Assembly (NCBI GenBank): GCA_902785785.1
Contig: CADAAA010000001.1
Coordinates: 310,001 to 374,000 of the forward strand
DNA length: 64,000 nt
Direction: 5' to 3'
DNA from: an uncultured Bacteroidia bacterium
GTDB lineage: Bacteria > Bacteroidota > Bacteroidia > Bacteroidales > UBA932
Below are positions 6,952-16,139 of the stretch, one piece after another. The position numbers and the translations under genes were made by a program. Position 1 is the stretch's first letter, and every line of letters begins with the position of its first letter. Under the pieces are notes generated by a model. That model was given only the letters and a program-made list of their open reading frames with translations, ran no database searches and was not told the origin of the DNA.

Positions 6952-8658
6952 CTAGTTTACGAGCCTGATGCTGAAGTCCTGGCCGTAGACGATGCGTCGG
7001 ACGGCTTTGTTGACGTGTCCGCCACGGCGGTCGAAGTTGAAGTTGGACTGAAGTCCGTGCATGCTCTCACCGTCGAGCTTGTCCGGCCAGCGGCGTCCGT
7101 ACTTCGAACCCATCTTGATGAAGTTGTATGCGGTGTCGTAGCCCTGGAAGGCGAAGGGACCCGGCTCGGCATTGAAGAGCGCCCTGTACTTCAGGAGGAA
7201 GCGCTGCACGGCAGGTGAGTCGTAATCCACGAAATACGAAATCGATACGTGCAGGTTGACGTTGTGGAGGTACTCGACCTCGATAGTGTCGAAGGAGCGG
7301 ATCTTGGAAAGACTGTAGAGGACCACGTTGTCCCTGCGGTTGTTCCTGAGTGCCAGGCGGTTGGCATTGCGCACGACATCATTGACGAACGCCTCGCTCT
7401 CGGATGCGACGATGAGACGGATGGAGTTGCCGGAAGACGGGCTCTCGATGCTGTTGGAAAGGTTGCGGCCTTCGAGCGGTCCGTAGGTGATGGTGCTGTA
7501 CTGGAGTCCTGACTGCTGCATCTTCTCCACGATGACGTTGGCTGCAGCCGTCCTGGTGGCATTCTTTTCGACAAGCAGGACTATGCGGTCGCCGGGACGG
7601 CATTCTTCGGCCAGCCAGTCGACGAGGTCTTCGCTCTGGTTCTCGGCCGAGCTCGGAGCCTGGATGAGATTGTTGTAGACCCTGGCGAGTTCGACGGCCT
7701 TGGGCTCAAGAGGGGAAACTATCGGGGTGCCCGAAGGACTGATCTTGAGAGTCCCGGAGAGGTCGGCGGTGGAGATGGGGCCGATGACCACATCGCAGGA
7801 GCCGAGCTTGTCCGCAGTGACGGGGATGTTGCCACCGACGGCGTCATAGACGCTGAGGTCGACGTTGATACCCTCCGATTTGAGGTCCCTGGCGGCCATC
7901 AGGACGCCGCTGTAGAACTCGAGGTTGTTCTCGTTGGGAGATTTGGCGGCATTGAAAGGCAGGATCAGCGCTGCCGTGATGTCTTTCTTGCCTGCGTAGA
8001 GGAATTCATCGGCCTTCTCGGAGATGGCTTCTCCGATGGTTTCGAAGATATTCTTGGGCTTGTCCTCTTCCTGCTCCTCAGCCTCGGCTATGTCCTCTAC
8101 GGGAGCAACGGGAACTTCTTCCGCTATATCCACGCCTGCGGGCGGGATGCGGAGCTTCTGCTTGCGGGTCACCTGGGGTGAAGTCATGCCGTTGGCCCGC
8201 ATGATGGCCTCCTTGGTGACGCCGTATTTCTTGGCGATGGCACCGAGGTCCTCGTACCACTTGACAGTGTGGATGGTATAGTCGCCGGGCTGGGCGGCAG
8301 GGACGGAAACGGTCTTGTCGGCAGGGGCGGCCTGGGCCGGAGCCTGGCTCTCGGCACCGGGGGCGTTCTCCACATACGGGATGTGCAGGATCTGGTAGGT
8401 CTTCAGGCCTTCGGTCTCAAGCTTGAGGGTGGGATTGGCGTCATAGATGTCCTGGATGGATACGCCGTACGCCTTGGCTATCGAGAACAGCGTCTGGCGC
8501 TCAAGAACCACGTGCGAATAGTACAGCTTGCCGTTTTCCCGGACCTTGTCCCGGGAAATGGTCACGGGAGTGGCCTTGTATTCGGTGTCCTGCGCATGGA
8601 GCCGGCCCGCTCCGAGGAGCAGCACCGCAGCAAGGCAGACCATGAAAAGCTTTTTCAT
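6952..8658 (-). CDS. LysM protein with periplasmic-binding-protein-like domain
   Basis: 568 residues, exported: signal peptide MKKLFMVCLAAVLLLGAG...HAQ. Two LysM modules at about residues 45-95 (LYYSHVVLERQTLFSIAKAY...) and 130-175 (YTIHTVKWYEDLGAIAKKYG...), expected to bind peptidoglycan. After an acidic linker, residues of about 220-560 resemble a type I periplasmic binding fold (ITAALILPFN, FYSGVLMAARDL, CDVVIGPISTADL). Proteins of this kind are common in Bacteroidetes; the ligand is unknown and no ABC permease is nearby. It is last in the operon OmpH-like lipoprotein, GT4, LysM; its start overlaps the glycosyltransferase stop by 4 nt. Confidence 0.85.
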   Translation of the reverse strand: MKKLFMVCLAAVLLLGAGRLHAQDTEYKATPVTISRDKVRENGKLYYSHVVLERQTLFSIAKAYGVSIQDIYDANPTLKLETEGLKTYQILHIPYVENAPGAESQAPAQAAPADKTVSVPAAQPGDYTIHTVKWYEDLGAIAKKYGVTKEAIMRANGMTSPQVTRKQKLRIPPAGVDIAEEVPVAPVEDIAEAEEQEEDKPKNIFETIGEAISEKADEFLYAGKKDITAALILPFNAAKSPNENNLEFYSGVLMAARDLKSEGINVDLSVYDAVGGNIPVTADKLGSCDVVIGPISTADLSGTLKISPSGTPIVSPLEPKAVELARVYNNLIQAPSSAENQSEDLVDWLAEECRPGDRIVLLVEKNATRTAAANVIVEKMQQSGLQYSTITYGPLEGRNLSNSIESPSSGNSIRLIVASESEAFVNDVVRNANRLALRNNRRDNVVLYSLSKIRSFDTIEVEYLHNVNLHVSISYFVDYDSPAVQRFLLKYRALFNAEPGPFAFQGYDTAYNFIKMGSKYGRRWPDKLDGESMHGLQSNFNFDRRGGHVNKAVRRIVYGQDFSIRLVN

Positions 8659-9791
8659 AACTTCGTCCTGTTTAACGATCCTGCAAAGTCCGTAAGGTCT
8701 TCGGCGAACTTTGCCCAGCTAAGGCGTTTCTTCTCCTCCCGGATATGCTCGACGCAGTATTTCCGGATGGCGCCGTTGCTGAAATAACTCTCTATCTCCC
8801 TGCGAATGGCCTCGGGAGTGACTTCCTCAGCTACAATCCCCGTGCCTCTCTCGCCGATGGTCTCGGTGAGACCGCCTACAGCAGTGACGATCATCGGCAC
8901 TTCGAAATGGTATGATACCGAACTGATGCCGCTCTGGGTGGCACTCCGGTAGGGGAGTACCGTGACGTCTGCGGCGGAGAAATACTTCTTGACTTCGGAG
9001 TCCTTGATGTATTGGGGGAAGATCTTGATCCTGTCCTTGCCCGGGCTCGCATCGATCAGCTCGCGGTAGGGGGCAAACGAGCCGTAAGGCTCTCCGGCGA
9101 TGATGAGCTGGTAGTCCTCTCCGAGCCCGTTGAAAGCCTTGAGAAGGATGTCCAGGCCCTTGTACTTGCGTATCAGGCCGAAGAAAAGGATGTTCTTTTT
9201 GCCGTGCTCCAGCCCGAGGGCGTCCTCCGCCTCTTCGCGCGGGATGCGCTCCCCGAAATGCGAATAGAGGGGATGGGGCATGATGGTGTGCGGCTTGCCG
9301 GTGCCGAAGGACTGGAGATCCCTGTCAACCTCGGAGCACATGCTCACGAAACCGTCGCAGCCGGACAGGAAGTATTTGGTGAACGGCTTGTCGAAGAAAC
9401 GGGGCTCATGGGGGATGACATTGTCCAGGATGGCGATGACCTTGCACTTGTCCTTCATGTGCCTGGCCACGTATCCCAGCGACGGGCCGAACCACGACAT
9501 CCAGTACCGCATGACCAGGATGTCGGGGTCCCAGGCGCGGATGGCGCGGGCGGTACGGCCGTAGGATAACGGACCGGCCGTATCCAGGAGTGCTTGCGAC
9601 TCTATGGATACGGCCTCGTCGTCAGGTGTCACATACTGTGTCTTTCCCGGGAAGAGAAGGTCGGGATACTGTCTCTTGAAGTTGAAGGCTTTGACATCGT
9701 GATGCCTGCCCAGTTCTTCAAACAGGTTGGCGTTAAACTGGGCGATCCCTCCTCTGTACGGGTAAAAGCAAGACAGTATGGCTATTTTCAA
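8655..9791 (-). CDS. glycosyltransferase family 4 (GT-B)
   Basis: 378 residues, no signal peptide or membrane helix. The N-terminal Rossmann half starts IAILSCFYPYRGGIAQFN, with the Gly-rich acceptor loop of GT4 enzymes; the C-terminal half has ILFFGLIRKYKGLDILLKAF and VLPYRSATQSGI, where the nucleotide-sugar-binding signature lies, but the canonical E-x7-E pair is not clear. Expected cytoplasmic transfer of a nucleotide-activated sugar to an envelope glycan or lipid; donor and acceptor cannot be read. Two nt after the upstream OmpH-like gene and 4-nt overlap with the LysM gene suggest one operon for envelope building. Confidence 0.85.
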   Translation of the reverse strand: MKIAILSCFYPYRGGIAQFNANLFEELGRHHDVKAFNFKRQYPDLLFPGKTQYVTPDDEAVSIESQALLDTAGPLSYGRTARAIRAWDPDILVMRYWMSWFGPSLGYVARHMKDKCKVIAILDNVIPHEPRFFDKPFTKYFLSGCDGFVSMCSEVDRDLQSFGTGKPHTIMPHPLYSHFGERIPREEAEDALGLEHGKKNILFFGLIRKYKGLDILLKAFNGLGEDYQLIIAGEPYGSFAPYRELIDASPGKDRIKIFPQYIKDSEVKKYFSAADVTVLPYRSATQSGISSVSYHFEVPMIVTAVGGLTETIGERGTGIVAEEVTPEAIRREIESYFSNGAIRKYCVEHIREEKKRLSWAKFAEDLTDFAGSLNRTKL

Positions 9792-9793
9792 GG

Positions 9794-10411
9794 CTAGTTG
9801 TTTTCGTTCCTGGTCTTTACGTATTCGGCGTTGAGGCCTTCGATCAGGATGTCGGTGATGTCGAGGCTGGGATCACCCGCGACGATCGGCTGGGGAAGGA
9901 TGTCACCCTGGGTAGCGATGATGAGGGCGTACTGCTTCTCCTCGTTGAACTTGTCGATATACTCCTTGATGGCGTTGGCGATCTGGTTCATCGTGACAGC
10001 CTGCTCCTCCTGCATTTCCTGCTGCTTCTGGTTGTAGTAGGTCTGGAAGTCGTTCTGCTGCTTCACGAGTTTCTCGTTCTGGGCCTCGGCGGTCGAGCGG
10101 GTCAGGAGGCCCTTGTCGATCTTCTCCTGGAAGGCGTTGACATCGCTCTGGAGCTTGTTGCCCCTGCGGGTGACTTCCTGGTCGATGCTCTGGAGCTTGC
10201 TCTGGAGGACGCTGCCGAGATCGTTGGCCATGTCGTATTCGTTGATGACCCTGTCAAGGTTGAAGTATACGATGGAGCCCTTGGGGGCGGAATTGTCGGT
10301 CTTCTCTTCGTTGTTGGCTTCCGTTGTGGGAGCGGTCGTCTGACAGGAGTTGAGGGTAGCGATGCCGGCCACCACGGCCAGAACGCTGAGGAACAAAGTA
10401 GTCTTCTTCAT
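9794..10411 (-). CDS. OmpH/Skp-family lipoprotein chaperone
   Basis: 205 residues. Lipobox ATLNSC at about residue 23, then a Skp-like core: VYFNLDRVINEYDMA starts the family domain, followed by a long Gln/Glu/Lys-rich coiled coil (about 65-150) and a C-terminal strand segment (YALIIATQGDI). Skp homologues hold unfolded outer-membrane proteins in the periplasm; here a lipid anchor is predicted, unlike the soluble paralogue at 15503-16063. It leads the GT4/LysM operon. Family is firm; the anchored version may have a specialised role. Confidence 0.82.
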   Translation of the reverse strand: MKKTTLFLSVLAVVAGIATLNSCQTTAPTTEANNEEKTDNSAPKGSIVYFNLDRVINEYDMANDLGSVLQSKLQSIDQEVTRRGNKLQSDVNAFQEKIDKGLLTRSTAEAQNEKLVKQQNDFQTYYNQKQQEMQEEQAVTMNQIANAIKEYIDKFNEEKQYALIIATQGDILPQPIVAGDPSLDITDILIEGLNAEYVKTRNENN

Positions 10412-10453
10412 TTTATGTTGTTGAATTTATAGATTCGCAAAGTGCAAAAGTAA

Positions 10454-11173
10454 TCAAAAAATCTTGATCTTCGAAAGATATGCCCCAATAGTTTTCTCCA
10501 GGCCCATGTACAGGGCGTCTGAAATGAGGGCGTGGCCGATGGAGACCTCGTCGGTCCAGGGAATCGTGCGGATGAAATACTCGAGGTTGTCGAGATTGAG
10601 GTCGTGGCCGGCGTTGAGGCCCAGGCCGAGCTCCCGTACCCTCTCCGCAGTGCGGAGATAGTCCGCGACAGCGGCTTCCGGTCCCTGCGGGAAGCGCTCG
10701 GCGTACCCCGCCGTATACAGCTCGACCCTGTCTGCGCCGCACTCGGCGGCCCCTTCGGCCATGCGCGGGTCGGGATCGATGAATATCGAGGTCCGTATAC
10801 CCTTCGACTTGAACAGGGCGCAGACGTCAGTCAGGAACTTCCGGTTGGCGACGGTGTCCCAGCCGGCGTTGGAGGTGATGGCGTCGTGCGCATCCGGAAC
10901 CAGCGTGACCTGGTCCGGTACGACCTCGCATACCAGGTCGATGAACGACCCGATGGGATTGCCTTCGATGTTGAACTCCGTGGTGATGCCGGGACGTATG
11001 AGACGGACGTCCGAATAACGGATGTGACGCTCGTCCGGACGGGGGTGCACGGTGATGCCTTCGGCGCCGAACCTTTCGCAGTCCCTCGCGGCCTTTTCGA
11101 CATCCGGAAGATTGCCTCCGCGGGCATTGCGGAGGGTGGCTATCTTGTTTATGTTGACACTAAGTCTTGTCAT
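10454..11173 (-). CDS. pdxJ: pyridoxine 5'-phosphate synthase
   Basis: 239 residues, normal PdxJ length. Joins 1-deoxy-D-xylulose 5-phosphate and 3-amino-2-oxopropyl phosphate to make PNP, in the DXP-dependent vitamin B6 pathway. Visible family features: [17 protein letters not shown] at the start, [13 protein letters not shown] around residues 40-52, FNIEGNP near 70, VTLVPDA near 93, and [12 protein letters not shown] near 195. The gene is divergent from nadK, an order common in Bacteroidales. DXP supply links it to the same precursor pool used by dxr at 62021. Confidence 0.96.
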   Translation of the reverse strand: MTRLSVNINKIATLRNARGGNLPDVEKAARDCERFGAEGITVHPRPDERHIRYSDVRLIRPGITTEFNIEGNPIGSFIDLVCEVVPDQVTLVPDAHDAITSNAGWDTVANRKFLTDVCALFKSKGIRTSIFIDPDPRMAEGAAECGADRVELYTAGYAERFPQGPEAAVADYLRTAERVRELGLGLNAGHDLNLDNLEYFIRTIPWTDEVSIGHALISDALYMGLEKTIGAYLSKIKIF

Positions 11174-11259
11174 GTTCCAATCATTTAAGTTTCAGCCGGC
11201 AAAGCCGCCGGCGGCGCAACAAAAATAGTCAATAATTTCAAAGTTATTAAATAAAGTTT

Positions 11260-11267
11260 TATTTTTG
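11260..11267 (+). promoter_or_regulatory. -7 box of nadK promoter
   Basis: TATTTTTG fits the Bacteroidetes TAnnTTTG consensus, 16 nt before the nadK ATG. No exact TTTG at the -33 spacing; the region upstream is AT-rich (TTTCAAAG). Confidence 0.5.
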
Positions 11268-11283
11268 ACGTCCCGATCTGATT

Positions 11284-12087
11284 ATGAGACTTGCGCTATA
11301 CATCAAAAAACGTTCCCTAGCGGGAGACGCCCGCATCGATGCGCTCCGCGAGGCGCTCAAGGCCGGCGGCTGCGTGCTATACGACGTCAGGACCGCAGAG
11401 GACATCCTTCCGGACACCGACGCCCTCCTGAGCCTCGGCGGCGACGGCACTTTCCTGTCCGCGGCACGCATCGTCGGAGACTCCGGCGTGCCGGTCCTCG
11501 GTGTCAATTTCGGCCGCCTCGGCTTCCTCTCGGAGTATAAGCCCGATGATGTCGTCGCCCCGCTGCTGTCCGGCGCCTACACTGTCGAGAACCGTTCCCT
11601 CCTCCGTACGGAGGTGAAAGACAGCGGGTTGACCGATATTTCGCTGAATGAGATGACTGTCCACCGCAAGGGTGCAGCCATGCTCGGCGTGGATGTCACC
11701 ATCGACGGCGAGTCGCTGCCCACATGCTGGGCGGACGGCTTTCTGGTGGCTACGAGCTCGGGATCGACGGCCTATTCCCTCAGTGTCGGCGGCCCCATCT
11801 GCCTGCCCGAGACCCGCGTGCTCATCCTCGCCCCCATCGCACCTCACAATCTCAACATACGGCCTATCGTGGTGCCGGAGACATCCGTAGTGGACCTTTC
11901 CTTCCGCTCCAGGGAGCAGGAGATCATGGCCACCATGGACAACCGCAACCTCATCCTCCCCGTTTCCTCCGTGATTTCCGTGTCAGTGGCACAGTTTTCG
12001 CTCAAGACGATTCGCCTCGACAGGTCAAACTTCATCCATGCCCTCAAGAGCAAGCTTTTCTGGGGGGAGGATGTCAGAAACTTATAG
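11284..12087 (+). CDS. nadK: NAD kinase
   Basis: 267 residues. Phosphorylates NAD to NADP in the cytoplasm. The diphosphate-binding motif LGGDGTFLSAAR lies at residues of about 51-62, NFGRLGFLSEY near 79-89, and the second domain has NEMTVHRKG and ATSSGSTAYSLSVGGP, all hallmarks of the family. It opens the nadK-uppS-bamA-ompH run; uppS starts 1-2 nt after the stop, so the two are co-transcribed. Confidence 0.95.
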   Translation: MRLALYIKKRSLAGDARIDALREALKAGGCVLYDVRTAEDILPDTDALLSLGGDGTFLSAARIVGDSGVPVLGVNFGRLGFLSEYKPDDVVAPLLSGAYTVENRSLLRTEVKDSGLTDISLNEMTVHRKGAAMLGVDVTIDGESLPTCWADGFLVATSSGSTAYSLSVGGPICLPETRVLILAPIAPHNLNIRPIVVPETSVVDLSFRSREQEIMATMDNRNLILPVSSVISVSVAQFSLKTIRLDRSNFIHALKSKLFWGEDVRNL

Positions 12088-12088
12088 A

Positions 12089-12802
12089 ATGGAAGAGGAA
12101 AAGAGAATCCCCACTCACGTGTCCATCATAATGGACGGCAACGGCAGATGGGCCCGGGAAAGGGGCCGCGAACGTGTCTTCGGTCATTTCGAAGGCGTCG
12201 AGAGCGTGCGCGCATGCACCGAGGCCGCTGTCGAGGCAGGAGTGCGCTACCTGTCGCTGTTCGCCTTTTCGGAGGAGAACTGGGGCAGGCCCGACAGCGA
12301 AGTGGACGCCCTCATGAAGCTGATGTTCAAGTCCATGGTGGAGGAGTTCGAAACCTTCATGAAGAACCGCGTGCGCTTCGTCGTGCTCGGCAACCGCTCG
12401 AGGCTTTCCGACACCCTGAACGGCGCCATCGACGACATGATGGAAAGGACTGCGTCCAACGACCGCCTCACACTCATTCTCTTCCTCAGCTACAGCGGCA
12501 AATGGGATATCCTCCAGGCCGCAAAGTCCATGGCCAAGGATTATGCTTCCTGCCCGGAAAAGATTGACGGTTTGGATTTTGCGGATATAGACTCGCGTCT
12601 GGTGACGGCCGGGATCCCGGACCCCGACCTTATCATAAGGACCTCCGGTGAGCAGCGCCTGAGCAACTACCTTCTGTGGCAGAGCGCATATTCCGAGTTC
12701 CTGTTCAGCCCGCTGCTGTGGCCGGATTTCCGCAAGGAAGCGTTCTTCGCTGCGCTCGAAGAGTTCGCAAAGCGGGACAGACGGTATGGAAAAGTCAAAT
12801 AA
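12089..12802 (+). CDS. uppS: isoprenyl (undecaprenyl) diphosphate synthase
   Basis: 237 residues. Cis-prenyltransferase that extends FPP with IPP to C55-PP, the carrier for peptidoglycan and surface polysaccharide. Motifs: VSIIMDGNGRWARERG with the catalytic Asp, GVRYLSLFAFSEENW, and DLIIRTSGEQRLSNYLLWQ near the C-terminus. The ATG at 12089 follows the nadK stop by 1 nt; another in-frame ATG at 12071 overlaps nadK and would add MSETYR. Followed by bamA after 25 nt. Confidence 0.95.
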   Translation: MEEEKRIPTHVSIIMDGNGRWARERGRERVFGHFEGVESVRACTEAAVEAGVRYLSLFAFSEENWGRPDSEVDALMKLMFKSMVEEFETFMKNRVRFVVLGNRSRLSDTLNGAIDDMMERTASNDRLTLILFLSYSGKWDILQAAKSMAKDYASCPEKIDGLDFADIDSRLVTAGIPDPDLIIRTSGEQRLSNYLLWQSAYSEFLFSPLLWPDFRKEAFFAALEEFAKRDRRYGKVK

Positions 12803-12808
12803 TTGGCG

Positions 12809-12816
12809 TATATTTG
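12809..12816 (+). promoter_or_regulatory. -7 box ahead of bamA
   Basis: TATATTTG fits TAnnTTTG, between the uppS stop (12802) and bamA ATG (12828). The leader would be short. It may give bamA its own promoter inside the operon. Confidence 0.4.
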
Positions 12817-12827
12817 CGGATTGTTAA

Positions 12828-15476
12828 ATGAATACTCGATTGATGAGACATATAAGGATAGCCAGCCTGCTTCTGATGATGCTCGTGCCTTTCACGGTCC
12901 GGGCACAGGAGCCGGAAGGTATCGTGATAGATTACAACAATCCCCAGAAGTATGTCATCGCGGGCGTCACCGTCGATGGCAATACCACCTACAGTGACCA
13001 GCAGGTCATATCCGCTTCCGGCATGCAGACGGGCGTGACCGTCACCGTGCCTGGCGAGGATATCTCCGCCATTGTCAACCGCCTCTGGCTCCAGCGCTAC
13101 TTCGAGGACGTGGCGGTCAGCATCGACAGCCTCAACGCCTCGCGTGATTCCGCATGGTTCAAGATCACCATCCTCGAGCGTCCCAGGATGTCGAGGTGGA
13201 CTTTCACCGGAGTCAAGAGCGGTGAGAAGAAGGATATCGAGGAGCGCCTCAATTTCCGCCGTGGCGGCGAGTTCTCGGACTATGTGTCCAAGACCTCATC
13301 GGACATCATCAAGAGGTTCTATGCAGAGAAAGGCTTCATCAATACCGTGGTCACACCCCAGGTGACGCGTGACACGCTGGTCCGCGGCGCCGTCCGCGTC
13401 AACTTCGATGTCGACAGGGGAGAGCGCATCCGTATCAAGACCATCAACTTCATAGGCAACGACGATGTCAAGGAGTACAAGATCGCCAAGCAGATGAAGA
13501 AGACCAAGTCGAACAAGCTATACAACTTCTTCCACAGCAAGAAGTTCAACAGCAAGGAGTACGAGAACGACAAGGTCGCTGCGATCAGCGCCTTCAACGA
13601 AGCCGGCTACCGCGATGCACGACTGGTGAAGGATTCCGTGTACTACGTAGACCACAACCGCCTCGGCATCGACCTCGTGTTCGACCAGGGTGACAAGTAT
13701 TATTTCCGCGACATCACCTGGACTGGCAACTCCGTATATTCCACGGACAACCTCAACGAACTCCTCGCTATCAGCAAGGGCGACGTTTATGACGTCGTGA
13801 CCATGAAGAAGCGCCTGGAGGGCGGTGAGAAGGAGTCCGACTACGGTGTCGGCAAGCTCTACCGCGACAACGGATACCTTTTCGTCCACGTCTCTCCGGT
13901 CGAGCTCAATATCCAGAACGACTCCGTTGACGTGGAGATCCGCATCTCCGAGGGCAAGCCGGCCACCCTCAACAACATCGTCATCAACGGCAATGACCTG
14001 ACCAACGAAAAGGTCGTACGCCGCCAGATATACACCCGTCCGGGTTACCTCTTCAGCCAGACAGACTTCGAGCGTTCCGTCCGTGAGATCGCTTCGCTCG
14101 GACAGTTCGACCCTGAGGCCATCATGAGCGAGGGCGGCTACTCCGTCCTTCCCAACCCTATGAACAACACCGTCGACCTTGTCTACAACGTCACGGAGAA
14201 GCCTTCTTCCCAGCTTGAACTTTCCGGAGGATGGGGCGGACGCACTTTCGTAGCTACTGCCGGTGTGAGCTTCAACAACTTCTCCACCAAGCGCATGTTC
14301 GAGAAGGGCGCCTGGCGGCCCGTGCCGCTCGGCGACGCCCAGAACCTCTCGTTCCGCTTCCAGACCAACGGACGCTATTACACAGCCCTGTCCACCAGCT
14401 TCACCGAGCCCTGGCTGTTCGGCAAGAAACCCACTTCGCTCAATCTATCGCTCTACTACACCAAGCAGACGAACTACAATCCCTATTACGCACAGTATTA
14501 CGGCGGTATCTATGATGCTTCCGGTTCTTACTGGGACAGCATGTTCAACGCCGACAGGAGCTTCGAGGTGTTCGGTTTCTCCGCATCCCTCGGTAACCGC
14601 CTGAAGTGGCCTGACAACTACTTCGTGCTGTACAACGGACTCAGCTGGCAGACATACCGCCTGACCGACTGGTATTCCGGATACTTCATCTTCGACGACG
14701 GCCTTACCCACAACATCAGCTACTCGGTGACGCTCAACAGGACGTCGACGGACCAGCAGATCTATCCCCGCCAGGGTTCCGAGTTCACCGTTTCGTTGCA
14801 GCTGACCCCTCCTTTCTCGCTGCTGCGCAAGAAGGACATCAGCCGCCTCGACGCCAACGGCAACCCCATGAGGGTCAATTCCTGGCGTGACATCGATTAT
14901 GACAATTACACTGCCCAGCAGCGTTACAAGTGGACGGAGTACCACAAGTGGAAGTTCTCCGGCGCCACTTACACCAAGCTCATTGACAACCTCGTGCTCA
15001 TGACCCGCGCACAGTTCGGATACCTCGGATACTACAACCGCAACTGGGGATATTCCCCGTTCGAGGGCTTCATGGTCGGCGGCGACGGCATGTCGGGCTA
15101 TTCCACTTACGGTACCGAGGTCGTTTCGCTCCGCGGCTACCAGAACTATTCGCTCACTCCGCAGACGATTTCCAAGTACAATACTTCCAACGTCACGTAC
15201 TCCGGCAACGTCTATGACAAGTTCACTGTCGAGTTGAGGTATCCTGTGATCCTCCAGCCGACTTCCACCATCTTCGCCCTGCTCTTCCTCGAAGGAGGAA
15301 ACTGCTGGGCTGACATCCACGACTTCAACCCGTTCCAAATCAAGCGTTCCGCCGGTGCCGGCGTGCGCGTTTTCCTCCCTATGGTCGGACTTCTCGGTGT
15401 CGACTGGGGCTGGGGCTTCGACGACGCCCAGAACGGAAGGAGCCAGTTCCACTTCGTAATCGGACAGCAGTTCTAA
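12828..15476 (+). CDS. bamA: outer-membrane assembly factor BamA
   Basis: 882 residues. Central BAM component inserting beta-barrels into the outer membrane. Signal peptide (LLLMMLVPFTVRAQ), then POTRA repeats from about residue 35 to 430 (starts such as YVIAGVTVDGNTTY, RIRIKTINFIGND, ATLNNIVINGND), then the surface-antigen barrel from about 460 (QLELSGGWGG) ending in FHFVIGQQF with terminal Phe. Length and layout fit Bacteroidales BamA. Preceded by uppS and followed by an OmpH/Skp chaperone, the usual order. The first POTRA is preceded by only a short tail; I see nothing missing. Confidence 0.96.
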   Translation: MNTRLMRHIRIASLLLMMLVPFTVRAQEPEGIVIDYNNPQKYVIAGVTVDGNTTYSDQQVISASGMQTGVTVTVPGEDISAIVNRLWLQRYFEDVAVSIDSLNASRDSAWFKITILERPRMSRWTFTGVKSGEKKDIEERLNFRRGGEFSDYVSKTSSDIIKRFYAEKGFINTVVTPQVTRDTLVRGAVRVNFDVDRGERIRIKTINFIGNDDVKEYKIAKQMKKTKSNKLYNFFHSKKFNSKEYENDKVAAISAFNEAGYRDARLVKDSVYYVDHNRLGIDLVFDQGDKYYFRDITWTGNSVYSTDNLNELLAISKGDVYDVVTMKKRLEGGEKESDYGVGKLYRDNGYLFVHVSPVELNIQNDSVDVEIRISEGKPATLNNIVINGNDLTNEKVVRRQIYTRPGYLFSQTDFERSVREIASLGQFDPEAIMSEGGYSVLPNPMNNTVDLVYNVTEKPSSQLELSGGWGGRTFVATAGVSFNNFSTKRMFEKGAWRPVPLGDAQNLSFRFQTNGRYYTALSTSFTEPWLFGKKPTSLNLSLYYTKQTNYNPYYAQYYGGIYDASGSYWDSMFNADRSFEVFGFSASLGNRLKWPDNYFVLYNGLSWQTYRLTDWYSGYFIFDDGLTHNISYSVTLNRTSTDQQIYPRQGSEFTVSLQLTPPFSLLRKKDISRLDANGNPMRVNSWRDIDYDNYTAQQRYKWTEYHKWKFSGATYTKLIDNLVLMTRAQFGYLGYYNRNWGYSPFEGFMVGGDGMSGYSTYGTEVVSLRGYQNYSLTPQTISKYNTSNVTYSGNVYDKFTVELRYPVILQPTSTIFALLFLEGGNCWADIHDFNPFQIKRSAGAGVRVFLPMVGLLGVDWGWGFDDAQNGRSQFHFVIGQQF

Positions 15477-15502
15477 AGAATAATCTAAAATTTGTTTGTG
15501 AT

Positions 15503-16063
15503 ATGAAAAGAATCCTTTTGTTCGCCGCAATGGCATTGATTTCCGCTGCGGCTTTCGCACAGCCGAAGTTCGCCCATGTGAACTTCACCGAGCTCTATCA
15601 GCTCATGCCTGAGGCCGACCAAGCCAGGGCTACCCTCAACGCCGCCACCGCGGAGGCGCAGGAGACCTACCAGACTATGATCGACGAGTATCAGAACAAG
15701 GCCAACCAGTATCAGCAGAAGGCCTCCACCTGGACCCAGACCATCCGTGAGAGCAAGGAGAAGGAACTCTCCGATATCCAGCAGCGCCTCATGGAGTTCG
15801 AGCAGAGCATCCAGCAGGAGCTTGCCGCCAAGCAGAACGAGCTGATGGCACCCCTCGTGCAGAAGGCCCAGGAGACTGTCAATTCCCTTGCCAAGGCAGG
15901 TGGTTACATCTATGTGTTCGACGCACAGCAGATGCTTTATATCGACCCCGCGCAGAGCACTGACCTGACTCCTTCCGCACGCAAGGCACTTAATATCCCC
16001 GAGGGCAGGACCCTCGAGACCCTGCAGGCTGAGCTTCAGGCTGCAGCCCAGTTGCAGCAGTAG
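15503..16063 (+). CDS. OmpH/Skp periplasmic chaperone
   Basis: 186 residues. Signal peptide MKRILLFAAMALISAAAFAQ, then the Skp domain: FAHVNFTELYQLMPE, a Gln/Glu/Lys-rich coiled coil (about 40-115) and a C-terminal YIYVFDAQQMLYIDP segment. Soluble periplasmic, expected to bring unfolded barrels to BamA, encoded 26 nt upstream. It is a paralogue of the lipid-anchored OmpH-like protein at 9794-10411. A strong terminator follows at once, ending the nadK-uppS-bamA-ompH unit. Many Bacteroidales carry a second ompH and murI here; neither is present. Confidence 0.93.
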   Translation: MKRILLFAAMALISAAAFAQPKFAHVNFTELYQLMPEADQARATLNAATAEAQETYQTMIDEYQNKANQYQQKASTWTQTIRESKEKELSDIQQRLMEFEQSIQQELAAKQNELMAPLVQKAQETVNSLAKAGGYIYVFDAQQMLYIDPAQSTDLTPSARKALNIPEGRTLETLQAELQAAAQLQQ

Positions 16064-16078
16064 ATAACTGAACCATAA

Positions 16079-16108
16079 GGGGCGGAACGGGATGTTCCGC
16101 CCCTTTTT
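16079..16108 (+). terminator. rho-independent terminator after ompH
   Basis: GGGGCGGAAC (16079-16088), loop GGGAT, GTTCCGCCCC (16094-16103), then TTTTT. Confidence 0.9.
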
Positions 16109-16139
16109 ACCACATAATTACATAACCAACTAACCCATA